Below are positions 48,501 through 57,770 of a DNA stretch of 64,000 nucleotides, in pieces. The translations under genes and the position numbers were made by a program. Each line of letters opens with the position of its first letter. Position 1 is the stretch's first letter. Source of the DNA: Imbricaverruca yamaguchii (lineage: Eukaryota > Arthropoda > Thecostraca > Neoverrucidae); assembly GCA_034440575.1 (NCBI GenBank), contig JAOTOL010000439.1:1-64000 (forward strand), in the 5' to 3' direction. The notes beneath the pieces were generated by a model. The model had not been told where the DNA came from. It saw nothing but the letters and a program-made list of their open reading frames with translations, and ran no database searches.

Positions 48501-51500
48501 CTAATTGATTCTCTTAGCAGCCTTTTGGCATTGACCGAATTTTATCCCTCAGACCCTTTACTACTGGACATCCTCGTACACCTTACTACCTTAGAACGAG
48601 GGGGGAAAACTGTTGTGTTGTGTCCCAAGCCACACCGGGGTGTCCGGTAATGAGCGTGCGCACTCTGCGGCGAAGTGCGCAGCACAGAATCCACGCCCAC
48701 GCATTTGTCCACTCCCTGCCAGGAATTATTTCTCAAGAATATTGAGTTTTATCCTTCACAAGTGGCAGAGTGCCTGGGATAGATACGTCAACAACAAACT
48801 TAGGCAATCAAGCGACACCTGGGACATTGGACTTCATACCTGCGTAGGTCTAGACCATATGAAGGTGCACTTCGCAGGTTGCGTATTGGACACACATACC
48901 CTACCCATCGCTATCTCCTCTGTGGGGAGGAAAGGCCACAGAGTCCACGCTGTTCGGAAACTTTGACGGTGCGCCACGTACTTTTCGCATGCCATTACTT
49001 GGCACGGGAGCGGAGCTTATTTTAGAAACTTAATTAGAAACTTGATTTGTTTGACATATGCAGACATTCTAGGAAACTATTGAAAACTAGTACACTCGGG
49101 GAACTTGTTCAGTTACCTTTCAGCGATCGGATTTAAGGCCACGTACACATCGATCTAATAGTTAGTACCAGTAGTGAAGCATAACCAAATGCTATGAGCG
49201 CGAATGATCACAACTGGTCGAAGCGCCCTAAAACCCAAATAACAAGCAAACAAACCGAATATTGCACGCTATGGTAGGTGTTGGATGCTGGGGCCTGCTC
49301 CGCATGCTGGTCTACTTCTTCGTTACCCGACACCTCTCTGAACACAGGATGGACCGGCCTCTGTCGCCGTGGCGACAGATCCGCTGGTGCCAGTCGGTGG
49401 GACGATTGAAGACCTCGCCTCTATTGGTCCGCCGTCTCCGCCGCACGACTTCCCTGGCTTCACACCTGAGGCAACACTCGAGTACGTAGTACTCCTTGAT
49501 TTGTGGTTCCTTTTGATGCGCTATCCCGATTGCGGTCGCGGAAACTTTGTGGCGGCTTGTGATTCTGTTCGGCCTTTCTAGTTGTCCTATTTTGCCATTC
49601 ATTATTTGTGGGAGCTACATGGGTCCTGGAAATAGATGCCACATAACTGTTTAGAAAACAGTTGTTTTTAACTACTGCCGATGCTGTTGGTATGGTTGAG
49701 AAACGTACTCCCATTTTCCCTTATTCGGGCTGGCCTTCCCAACAGCTGTCCAGGCATCACCTGGGAGTAGAGCAACGGCCAGCGTTGCACTGCCTGAGCC
49801 TCGGTGTGTGTTTTCCTAGTTTTTTTCTGGGCAGGATTGGAGTGCCTACACAACGCCCGTTCGAAATTCTAGCCAGAATTAGTTGACCACTGGGAGTCTG
49901 CTCGTGGTAAAGTCAATGTTGAGCCCTTATGTAGAACGAAAGCTTCAATAGCTGTTTTGATACCAGCCGTCGTCCTACATTATTTTCTGTCTGCACTATC
50001 CCTCTCACCCTTAGTAGGTAAACGACTGTGAAGTCCTGATCGATACATGACAAATGTAGTCGATGCGCCCTGAAGCCCTAATAACTAACTGTCTGTCTGT
50101 GAAGACCACGTTGCCATCGGTCGATCGTTTGCAGCTCTAGACGTTAAAGCACTGCAACGACGAGGAGCGCATCTATCGAAAGTATTGTTATTACCGGAAG
50201 AGTGTGGCGTGAACACTTTGAAGTTGCTTCTTTCTTAACCCGCGACCTCCCCTCAAGAAAAACATCTCGTCGTAAATGCCTGGTTTTTGCTTTGGGTATT
50301 CAGCAATCGAAGGGCGGCTCCATCACCACGAATTCGAAAAAGGAAATACTATGAAACTGTTTGAATCTGGCCAAGACATCAAATTATCAATTGTGTGTGA
50401 CTCCTTCCTTCACTAGTTCCCCCTTTGTCCCCATCCCCTCTTTCGGTACGCCACTGAAGCCAGCCCATACAGTGTTTGTTTGTTTTTTAACTTGCAGTGT
50501 GGTTCGAAGAGGATTTGGGAGGATGGGAAGGTTTTACAATCCTGCTTATGGACATTGGTCTAATTGAATAGGAAGAGGATATTTTTTTCACCTTTTACGT
50601 CATTATCTCAGCTTGCACTTTCCAGTGAGTTGAGGATTTCATAGCAGAGCGTCCATCGTCGAATGACATCACTGAACATGCAAATCAAAACAAAAATACT
50701 GAGATGTATTTCTGGAGAGGATAACACATCCAGGAACACACATTTCTTCCAAACCTGGCCCTCGTTAGCTCTGCACTACAGCCTCTGTGCATCGTGACCG
50801 TGACCTAAATAGATGTGCTCGTTTTCAGAAGCGCAAGTACTTTGGCAACACTGGAACAACGGCTCAGAACCATAGTCGGTGAGTTAACATGCGTGTCTGG
50901 TGAGACGCGATGTCTTGCCAGACAGGTTCATCAGCAACGGTAGGCTCGTCAGGAGTGCGGTGCTGGGCCACTAGCTGTGTAGCTGTCACTACCGTCCACT
51001 GCAAAACTTCCAGACACTGATATATTTCTATACATATACACATCAATATATATCAACTGAAACGAAGGTCACTGACAAACAAACGTTAAACGTGCAGTTT
51101 TCGTGCTTTCTGGCCGTTTTCCTGCATGGATCAAGAATCTTCATGTCGGTGGTACGCGATGGCATTGTCATGTAAGACGGCGGGCTGCTGGCAACAGCAA
51201 TGTGCTCAGGAGAGCAATGTCTCTCTGGTTGCCCAGCAACAGTAGCTTCATCGGGAATGCGACTCGTTGACTGGTTGCCTAACAACGGTGGTTTGGGTGG
51301 CATAGGGCTGGGAAATCAACATTTGTCTAGCTGTTGTATCACTGAGCGCTGTTCTGGTAGCGGAAGCGGATCCCGCCTGTTGTGACTTGTTCGCCTCCTG
51401 TTCCCGATTCCTTTGTGACAGGAACGTGAACCTCTGTGAGTGTTCCAAATCTGCTCCTGTGTACATGGCTCCAAGGTATTGATTGTATACAGTTGTGTAC

Positions 51501-53800
51501 AATTGCGTGACCATATCAGAGGCGGCCCGAGGACAAAATATTTGGAGGCATCTCCGACGGATGGTTGGGAACACTTAGGAACAGCACACGCCTCTGCTCT
51601 TTTCACTTTTGCAACTTAGGTGATCACAATTTGTATTTGAACTTTTCTTCCTACCCTGCTTATCTACTGCAATGCCTATCCGGAGCATAGTTATGTCGGA
51701 AGCGAATCCAGGCGAATTACAAAAGTGACAAGTTACCGGTTATTTTTGTGCGTATCAACTACGTTGCCGTCGGAAAATCTGAAGGGCATACATCACAGAA
51801 CACTATATTTCTGATAGGATGCGGAAGAGCCGTTCAGATTGAACAATTGATGACTCGTCCCACAATACTTTCGTAAGAGAGTACGCTGTGATGCTCCATC
51901 TTCAAGCTTCCTGCGCCCTGTCAAAGTGTAGCATGCTCATTAATCATTTGGGATTTCAGGTCTTACTGCGTTTCGTTCCAACCGTGGGAAGAACGGAAGT
52001 CTTCTGTTTCAACGGCCGATATCGGGAATTCGATCGCAGTGCAGTATTAACAGCGGCAACGACAGCAACAGCACCCAGCGCTCTGAGGATGCCAGCGACA
52101 CTTCGCGACGACTACCCACGACTCAGCCGGCAGCGAGTTCGTACGACTGTGACGTGTGTGGCAAGGTGTTCAAGAGTCGTGGATGGCTGCTTCGACACCG
52201 CAAGATGCACATGGATACAAAGGCGTACAGTGGCGGCAGTCGGGACAGACATTCAAAACGGACAGTCAGTGATCAGAGTGTCAACCCGGAGAACCACCTG
52301 GTACCCCTCACCGGAGAGAAGCCGTACAACTGTGAGGTGTGTGGTGCAACGTATGTTGCCAGATTGGATTTGGTTAAACACAGGAAATCCCTTGCCAGGG
52401 AGCACGCATCCACGGATAGGACATATTCCAGAGGGTTTTTTGAAGGTCGGACTTTGGATGAGTACAGACGAATCCACAACGAGGAGAGACCTTACATCTG
52501 CAATGTATGTGGTAGAACGTTTACTGTCAGGAGGTATTTGATTGCACATATGCGAATTCACACCGGAGAGCGGCTGTATAAATGTGTGACATGTAGCAGG
52601 TCGTTTCGTGCCCAGAGTAACTTGGTAACTCACATGAGATCCCACACTGGAGAGCGACCTTACAAATGTGAGACCTGTAACAGAACGTTTACTCTCAAGT
52701 TCTACTTAGATAGACACGTGCGAATCCACACCGGAGAGCGACCGTATAAATGTGTGACATGTAACAGGTCGTTTCCTGTCCAGAGTACATTGGTTAGGCA
52801 TATGAGAACGCACACTGGAGAGCGACCCTACAAATGTGAGGCATGCGATAGGTCGTTCCTTGAGAAATTCCCTTTAGTTACTCACATGAGAACCCACACT
52901 GGAGAGCGACCGTATGAATGTGTGGCATGTAACAGGTCATTTCCTGTCAAGGGGAACTTGGTTAGGCACATGAAAATGCACAATGGAGAGCGACCTTACA
53001 AATGTGAGACATGTGACAGGTCGTTTACTATCAAGGAGACTTTAGTAACTCACATGAGAACCCACACTGGAGAGCGACCGTATAAATGTGGGACATGTGA
53101 GAGGTCGTTTCCTGCCAAGACGAACTTGGTTAGGCATATGAGAACGCATACTGGAGAGCGACCGTATGAATGTGTGACATGTAACATGTCGTTTCCTGTC
53201 AAGGGAAACTTGGTTAGGCACATGAAAACGCACAATGGAGAGCGACCTTACAGATGTGAGATATGCGACAGGTCGTTCCTTGACAAATTACCTTTAGTTA
53301 ATCACATGAGAACCCACACTGGAGAGCGACCTTACAAATGTGAGACTTGTTACAGAACGTTTACCCTCAAGGTCTACTTAGCTAGTCACATGCGAACCCA
53401 CACCGGAGAGCGACCGTATAGGTGTGTGACATGTGACAGGTCGTTTCCTGCCAAGAGGAACTTGGTTAGGCACATGAGAACCCACACTGGAGAGCGACCT
53501 TACAAATGTGAGACATGTGACAGGTCGTTTACTATCAAGAAGACTTTAGATACTCACATGCGAATCCACACCGGAGAGCGACCGTATAAATGTGTGACAT
53601 GTAACAGGTCGTTTCGTGCCCAGAGTAACTTAGTTAGTCACATGAGAATCCATACCGGAGAGCGACCGTATAAATGTGAGAACTGTGGCAGGTCCTTTTC
53701 CTCGAAGGATAACTTCAATGTGCACTTGAGAAGCTACATGGAGAGCGACCTTACAAATGTGGGACATGTGCCAGGTCGTTTACTGCCAAGAGGAACTTAG
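39365..53800 (+). CDS. Zinc-finger gene 3: four-exon C2H2 protein, 729 aa
   Basis: Join of 39365-39529, 49348-49481, 50829-50878 and 51960-53800: 2190 nt, exactly 730 codons with the stop, GT-AG introns, phases 0/2/1. It is the most intact family member: exon D is open from its acceptor to the stop. An acidic N-terminus (residues 1-55), a Pro-rich segment (56-100) and a short Leu-rich helix (about 105-116) precede the finger array, which starts with CDVCGKVF at about residue 180. There are about 15 canonical fingers, plus two degenerate ones after the first and one at the end, with TGERPYKC linkers. This is a predicted nuclear DNA-binding protein; partner and target are unknown. A 1-nt deletion near 53730 shifts the frame and adds a short non-finger tail (to RGT). 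Intron A-B is 9.8 kb because of a MITE and a 7-kb LINE. Confidence 0.75.
39530..40342. other. Intron A-B of gene 3, left part
   Basis: 39625-39915 matches the gene 2 intron on both sides of LINE-1, and the word ccgttggtgtttggg near 39730 is the undisturbed LINE-1 target. No coding content is seen. It runs up to the MITE at 40343. Confidence 0.65.
40019..40061. repeat. Two adjoining perfect palindromes
   Basis: cataccaatac/gtattggtatg (11-bp arms, 1-nt spacer, 40019-40041) overlaps atgatgtatt/aatacatcat (10-bp arms, loop agc, 40039-40061). Both could extrude as small hairpins. No associated gene or transposon end was identified. Confidence 0.85.
40343..41283. mobile_element. PIF/Harbinger-like MITE, copy 2 (941 bp)
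   Basis: Same 16-bp perfect TIRs and nearly identical interior as 11459-12398. Flanked by the 3-bp repeat ATA (40340-40342 and 41284-41286). It lies in intron A-B of gene 3. No transposase is encoded. The few differences between the copies suggest recent mobilisation by an enzyme encoded elsewhere. Confidence 0.87.
41284..41455. repeat. AT-rich minisatellite (caatatttatt/aaatatttatt)
   Basis: About a dozen imperfect 11- to 12-bp units of aatatttatt with an AT content above that of all neighbours. It abuts the right end of the MITE. Confidence 0.85.
41456..42240. other. Intron A-B of gene 3, middle part
   Basis: Near 41470-41615 a frame reads [20 protein letters not shown] then MEGHFVKE, a possible eroded zinc knuckle (C-x2-C-x4-H without the last Cys), too short to classify. 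Otherwise nothing recognised up to the LINE-2 target site. Confidence 0.4.
43021..45200 (+). pseudogene. LINE-2 ORF1 (CCHC protein, interrupted)
   Basis: ATG at 43021 ([13 protein letters not shown]). The N-terminal domain runs to [19 protein letters not shown] (near 43500), then a [14 protein letters not shown] knuckle, a CSNC motif and [11 protein letters not shown] frameshift lies near 43715, after which [20 protein letters not shown] continues the protein. The frame is split at 44068 by a 474-bp insertion and resumes at 44552 with [10 protein letters not shown] and a Pro/Ser-rich tail. It would package LINE RNA; the CFRF in place of CxxC damages the first knuckle. Confidence 0.8.
44068..44541. 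mobile_element. 474-bp unclassified insertion in LINE-2 ORF1
   Basis: Flanked by an exact 10-bp repeat, tggggagtgg (44058-44067 and 44542-44551). Joining the flanks restores the ORF1 reading before the WTLVQRSK segment. No inverted ends or A-rich tail are obvious; cgacatcctt/cgacatctt words recur inside. A non-autonomous DNA transposon with 9-10-bp duplications (as in Mutator-like elements) is one possibility. Confidence 0.65.
46748..46784 (+). mobile_element. 37-bp LINE 3'-end insertion
   Basis: Flanked by caatgtgggaagaag (46733-46747 and 46785-46799), a perfect 15-bp duplication. The insert reads accactgcagtcgatg then ggcccctaaggccc, the family 3' end without the taac tail. Removing it restores the surrounding ORF2 sequence. 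Confidence 0.85.
48210..48268 (+). mobile_element. 59-bp LINE 3'-end insertion
   Basis: Flanked by a 16-bp duplication, agagttgtgcctgttg (48194-48209) and agagttgtgcctgtcg (48269-48284), one mismatch. The insert carries ttgatgcgcccgaaaaccc followed by aaataactaactaactaac, the full family terminus. Confidence 0.88.
49348..49481 (+). CDS. Gene 3 exon B (44 codons + 2 nt)
   Basis: Acceptor ctctgaacacag, phase 0 entry, donor ctcga|gtacgt. Encodes [18 protein letters not shown] then the IGPPSPPHD stretch. Paralogue of 19581-19711. Confidence 0.75.
49482..50828. other. Intron B-C of gene 3
   Basis: Contains a 60-bp LINE 3'-end insertion (50036-50095). The first 150 bases match the start of the gene 2 intron (ggttcctttttgatgcgct). 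No exon or other element was recognised. Confidence 0.55.
50036..50095 (+). mobile_element. 60-bp LINE 3'-end insertion
   Basis: Flanked by ctgtgaagtcc (50025-50035) and ctgtgaagacc (50096-50106), one mismatch in 11. The insert reads tgtagtcgatgcgccctga followed by agccctaataactaac, the same terminus as LINE-B. Confidence 0.78.
50829..50878 (+). CDS. Gene 3 exon C (50-nt mini-exon)
   Basis: Acceptor cgttttcag, donor gtcg|gtgagt; one base, 16 codons ([16 protein letters not shown]), one base. Identical length and phases to 20098-20147. Confidence 0.72.
50879..51959. other. Intron C-D of gene 3
   Basis: The first 60 bases match gene 2 (gtgtctggtgag-cgcgatgtcttgccaga). The gene 1/2 block with the 77-codon frame is absent. 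No exon seen. It ends in gggatttcag. Confidence 0.55.
51960..53800 (+). CDS. Gene 3 exon D (zinc-finger exon)
   Basis: Open from the acceptor to TAG at 53798. A linker of about 60 residues rich in Ser, Thr and Asn precedes the fingers. Finger types alternate: units beginning CVTC (often [10 protein letters not shown] or FRAQSNLV) and units beginning CETC (FTIK-TL or FTLK-YL). The final unit ([17 protein letters not shown]) loses its last His to the frame slip. The array likely grew by two-finger duplications. Confidence 0.8.
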
Positions 53801-54130
53801 TTATTCACGTGAGAAGTACAAAGCTGGCGATGGATCGTGCACCGACGTTTATGAGGGGGAACACTCACAACATCTAACATCGACTGTACACATGTCGAAG
53901 AATGTTGCAGAAAACCGAGGGTGGTTACCCACGGTGTTGGGGAGGTTGCTGATGAGTGGATGTAGCAGGTTGTCACTGTAGTTTGTACTGCCGAATACAC
54001 GTCGTACCCCCGCCCTAGTATGAGACATTGTGCAGGAAGTGTACACCAGGTGGTGACGGACACTGGCGCGCGGAGTACACCATTGCCGAGTATGCTTAGC
54101 GAAGGAGAATTGCTGGTAAACACAACGGCA
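53801..54130 (+). repeat. Shared 3' flank of the zinc-finger genes, copy 3
   Basis: 53990-54110 resembles the flanks of loci 1 and 2 (gagacattgtg-aggaagtgtacaccagg, attgccgagta). One more out-of-frame finger ([17 protein letters not shown]) is legible at 53770-53815, lost to the frame slip. Confidence 0.6.
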
Positions 54131-55320
54131 TCAGATGTCAGAAGCCCAACCAAGGTGTGTGTGTGGGGTTGACCCCTTCCTTAGGAACCAAAATATACCG
54201 TGGATCAAGCAACCGCGTGCCCCTGTGCCAGGCACCGACCCTTGTCAAGGTCACCTGACCGCCTAAGGCCCCGTATGTGTCAAGGTCACCTGACCGCCTA
54301 AGGCCACGCAGCCAGGCCCTCCTGCCCGTGATACGAGCGACGGAGGGGATACCATGCGAGTTTGGAAAGGACGGAATGGAATGAAGAATGGTGGAACAAT
54401 AATGTTGTGGTTGCGACGATAATTGGTGGCATTTTAATGTATGCATGTATAGAATGCCTGTATTTGAAATGTTATGATTACTCCGCGCCTCCTTTCCGGT
54501 CAAATCCTTCCAACCCGTCTCGGGGGGAGGGGGAGGGGGGCGGTTGAAAACCCTCTAAAATCCAAACTAAGCATTGCACGAAAACGAACGAGGTGTCATC
54601 GGAAAGCTCTCGAAGAGTACGGTCCGGATCACCCCCCAAAAAAAATCCCCAAAAGTGACGTCACCAGAGTGGCTAGATTTCCACGAATTTTCACAACTTA
54701 CATTATGTTTTTAACTCTGGGGAGTTCATTTTGTGGATATGTGAAAAACAAAGTTTATTTCTAATGAAAAAAGGACAGCGAAATCGAGCAGGGCTATTTT
54801 TTGGCTCCTCAAAAATAATATTTAAATTTTTTTTGAGAATTTTCAAAATTTTGAGTTTTGAAGTGTTCTTTAATTTCCTTTTTCGAGTGGGTAGACCAGA
54901 CCGAGAAACGCTGTTGGAAGTCAACTTGTCGTAATAAATATGCTTACTTTAGCCAGAATCCTCTATTTGAACTGCAAGTTGGGAAATACGCAAAATTTAT
55001 GTTTAGTCAAAAGCGAAAAAAATATGAAAAACTCAACTAGTACGATTTGTTGCATCCGTAAAGATAAGCAAATGCTGAACGTTTCATTAAAATATCTGCA
55101 TCCGTTAAAGCGTGACGACTGGTTTAATTTTTGGAGGTGACCTCACTTGACCTTGACTAACTCGTTGACCCTAGGTGACCTAACCTGAAAAATATTGAAT
55201 CGCCACGTGAAATTGATGTGGGAAAATGTATGCCAAATTTGGGCGCGCTGTCGCGCGTCGTTCGTCCGCTATCCGCGAAAAACCTGAGGGGGCGGTTGAA
55301 GATCCCCCCCCGAGACGGGA
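54131..55320. other. Downstream of gene 3, unassigned
   Basis: Has a 35-bp tandem pair (54243-54277, 54278-54309) with tcaaggtcacctgacc in each. 55045-55190 matches 21010-21140 of the gene 2 C-D intron and is dense in TGACC words. I see no gene. Confidence 0.5.
54243..54309. repeat. 35-bp tandem pair with tcaaggtcacctgacc
   Basis: Two adjacent units of tgtcaaggtcacctgaccgc followed by ctaaggcc. Each carries tcaaggtca, the extended half-site bound by monomeric nuclear receptors of the FTZ-F1/ERR type. Binding is not shown. Confidence 0.8.
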
Positions 55321-56160
55321 CGGGTGAATTTTGTGCGCGCAGAATTCTTGCAGTTAACTAGCGACTTACGGACTTCCGACGCATTTCGATTTTCTGACTT
55401 ACGATTGCTGTGCGAACCGGTAACACCTCCATTTGTAAAAATATATCAACCGCGGACCGCAGAAACGTCCATCGGTAGCATCACAAGTAACCGAGGCATA
55501 ACTGATGCTCTTGCTTTGTTTTTGTTTGTTGGGACAGATTTAAACTATATTTTTCTTTACGAATGAGTTTTATGGTCCCAGACATTTTGATTTATTATAG
55601 ACATTGAACATGTTTCTCACCCCGGCTCTTTTGGGCTTTGATGCTTTTTGCGCACCAACATATTTTTTAGATGCTACCGCGTAGAGTTCCAACACGTGTT
55701 TTAAGAGCTGTCGCTTTTTGCGTGACCCCTTACGCTATGGCGAGCCCGGTGAATTATCGGCCTCATGTTGTGCTCTTAGGATCCCATTGTGCTTATTTAG
55801 GGCTTCTGATGCACTTTTCTGCAATACCAGCAAGATTTTGGGGATCCAGTATGATTTCTCGGGTTCCTGGTCCGACTTTTCTGGCACGGTCGCGTATCTT
55901 CGGAGTGGCCCTACGCCACTTTTCCGGGTTCCAAGCATCATCGGAGGTGACTGCACTTTACCTTGACTGACTCGTTGACCTTAGATGACCTGACTTCAAA
56001 ATTTTTGAACAGCATGCCAAATTAATAAAGTAAAAGGTATGCCAAATTTGAGCGCGCTTCCGCGCGCGGTTCGTCCACAATCCACGAAAGACCTGAGGGG
56101 ACGGTTGAAGACCCCCCCCCCCCACGAAACGGGAAGGGTTAAAGTCTAGTGATCCTGGGA
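55321..56160 (+). repeat. Old interspersed repeat, uninterrupted copy
   Basis: 55560-55900 matches 11250-11458 plus 12399-12500 and runs straight through the MITE target (gcttatttaggg near 55790). Further repeat blocks with C-rich tracts lie at 55298-55307 and 56109-56122. No gene. Confidence 0.6.
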
Positions 56161-56167
56161 AAAGCTT

Positions 56168-56202
56168 ATCTGCGCTTTCGCCCTTTGGGCGTAAGCGCAG
56201 AT
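56168..56202. repeat. 15-bp-arm hairpin before LINE-3 ORF1
   Basis: atctgcgctttcgcc at 56168-56182 pairs with ggcgtaagcgcagat at 56188-56202 (14 of 15), loop ctttg. It immediately precedes the recognisable part of LINE-3. Confidence 0.8.
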
Positions 56203-57104
56203 GTGACAAAATGGGTGACGTAGTGAGATGTGAGAAGCTGCGAGATGGATCAATCGATGTGGAGTTTCGGGGTGCAGACGACGCTAAGAGAACCCTAGGG
56301 ATAACTGAATTCACATACTCCATAAGGAAACAGGGTAAGACGACGGGCGTTTCCATACCTATTATGGTTGAGGCCCACAGGACAAAAAAAAACACTCAAA
56401 AGGAGTTGTGAACTACTTCGATCTGAAGGAGGTATCGAATTCAGAAGTCGTCGATGGCGCGCTTCGGTGTCGTGGAAGCGCGCAGGATCAAAGTGAGGAG
56501 AGGGAGCGACCTTCAAGCAAGAAACAACATTAGTTTAACTTTTAATTCGACGGACCTTCCCGATACACTGTATGTAGGATATGTGAAAGTAAAGGTACGT
56601 GTTTTCGTCCCGAACCCGATGAGATGGTTTAGGTGCCAACGTTACGGACATACTACACAATATTGTTGTAGCGAAGTTCAGAATAATAGGAGAAATCGAG
56701 CCTCTGGAATGGCCGGAATGCATCCGGTTGATAAGACACACCGCTCACGGCTGAACAGGCATGTCTATGACGAGCTCGTCGGGGAACGTGGCAACATCCA
56801 GGTGGCATTCCTAACATGTCCTGACACGACCGCCACCGGCCGGAAGGGCTCTGTAGTCTGGCGGGTTACCATGGCGACAGCCCGCCCCCACAGCATCTCC
56901 GTCAGCACGAAGCCAATGTCGACACCTGCTAGGTGCAAGTACATGAGACCTTGTGACCTGCCCCGCCCTCCGAGCAATGGCCGCTGCCTCAACCGACCAA
57001 TCACGGTCCGACATACACTGTAGCTACTGCGCCGCGCGAGTTCACCACTGTTCACACATCAAATCTTACTCGTGCTTACTCGAGATAATGTATAGTGTAG
57101 GCGG

Positions 57105-57146
57105 GCTGTATGACCGAAGCAGTCGAAGCGCCCCTAAGCCCAAATG
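57105..57146 (+). mobile_element. 42-bp LINE 3'-end insertion
   Basis: Flanked by gtgtaggcgg (57095-57104 and 57147-57156), exact. The insert reads gaccgaagcagtcgaagcg then cccctaagcccaaatg, the family terminus without a taac tail. Confidence 0.85.
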
Positions 57147-57469
57147 GTGTAGGCGGTACCGTGTTTATATATACCTGTACCTCGGTGAAAATAAATAGAG
57201 GAGGAACCTAGGAGACACACAGTGACGGACGCGGGTGTTTGGAATATACCGGGGTAACGCCCGGTCACCTCAGTCCACTGGCGTTGGCGACTCTAGTCAG
57301 AAAATTCGTGGCCGACTCTCATAGTCGTTTGGTTTCCGCAACATCTGAGCCGAAGTGGCTAGAAAAGCGAGTCTTCCACACACCAAAACCAGGGTGTATC
57401 AAAAACCCGCAGGTCCATCCCTAGTGTACCCACGGCCATGGTATTAACTAACTAATTAACTACCTGGCA

Positions 57470-57770
57470 CTACGGCCTTGGTTCGGCAGCCAATTTGGGA
57501 GTATATTTAATTAAAAAGATGGGGAAAGTTCGGCTTGAAATCCTTTGACTCAGAAAAGAGGGTGGTAGATTGTGCCCCTCCACGGGACAATCAATTTGTT
57601 GTCTAATTATTTTATTGAAAACAATGTAAAATGGCCCCTTTGAACACATCATGGTCAAAATCCGATAAGTTTTTAAATGGGGTGGGTGGCTCGATCAAAT
57701 CCTTTTGCCCACAGGCGCAAATTCTATGTACGCCGCTGATCACCATAGGCTTGATGTCAAAATGTGAAAT
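57470..57770 (-). repeat. Repeat family X, inverted copy
   Basis: Inverse of 28600-28900. Reads on the minus strand gatcagcggcgtacatag and continues through aaaaggatttgatcg. Both copies may be hAT-derived ends; no coding capacity. Confidence 0.6.

Larger units (their letters stand above)
45320..48970 (+). pseudogene. LINE-2 ORF2 (endonuclease, RT, RNase H)
   Basis: Starts with the [15 protein letters not shown] segment (45330), with TGA where relatives have Trp. The endonuclease shows [15 protein letters not shown] (45710) and GSDHFP (45931). A linker with VPWWS follows after a frameshift near 46110, then the RT N-terminal part ([16 protein letters not shown], 46650). The palm region holds GSVLSVTLF (47271) and FVDDFAI (47357; Tyr-Ala changed to Phe-Val). 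The thumb (47570-47860), RNase H (48320-48720) and a broken C-terminus follow. Many stops lie between 46800 and 47500. Two micro-insertions (46748, 48210) also cut it. Confidence 0.82.
42255..49253 (+). mobile_element. LINE-2: full-length I/Jockey-type LINE (7.0 kb) in intron A-B of gene 3
   Basis: Flanked by an exact 14-bp target duplication, accgaatattgcac (42241-42254 and 49254-49267). It starts with a C-rich tract, has a GC-rich 5' UTR (42500-43000) shared with LINE-1, ORF1 (from 43021), ORF2 (about 45320-48970) and a 3' UTR ending gcgccctaaaacccaaataac. Three later insertions lie inside: 44068-44541, 46748-46784 and 48210-48268. Stops and frameshifts in both ORFs make it inactive, but the structure is complete and defines the family. 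Confidence 0.9.

Noticed and set aside
51888..52541. 217-codon frame overlapping gene 3 exon D
   Set aside because: Arg/Thr-rich shadow of the zinc-finger frame; the true frame is open from the acceptor and contains the fingers.
56667..57340. Solo LTR
   Set aside because: A TATA word, an AATAAA word and a tggcgttggcgac stretch suggested LTR plus primer site, but ends are not TG...CA and no second LTR is present.
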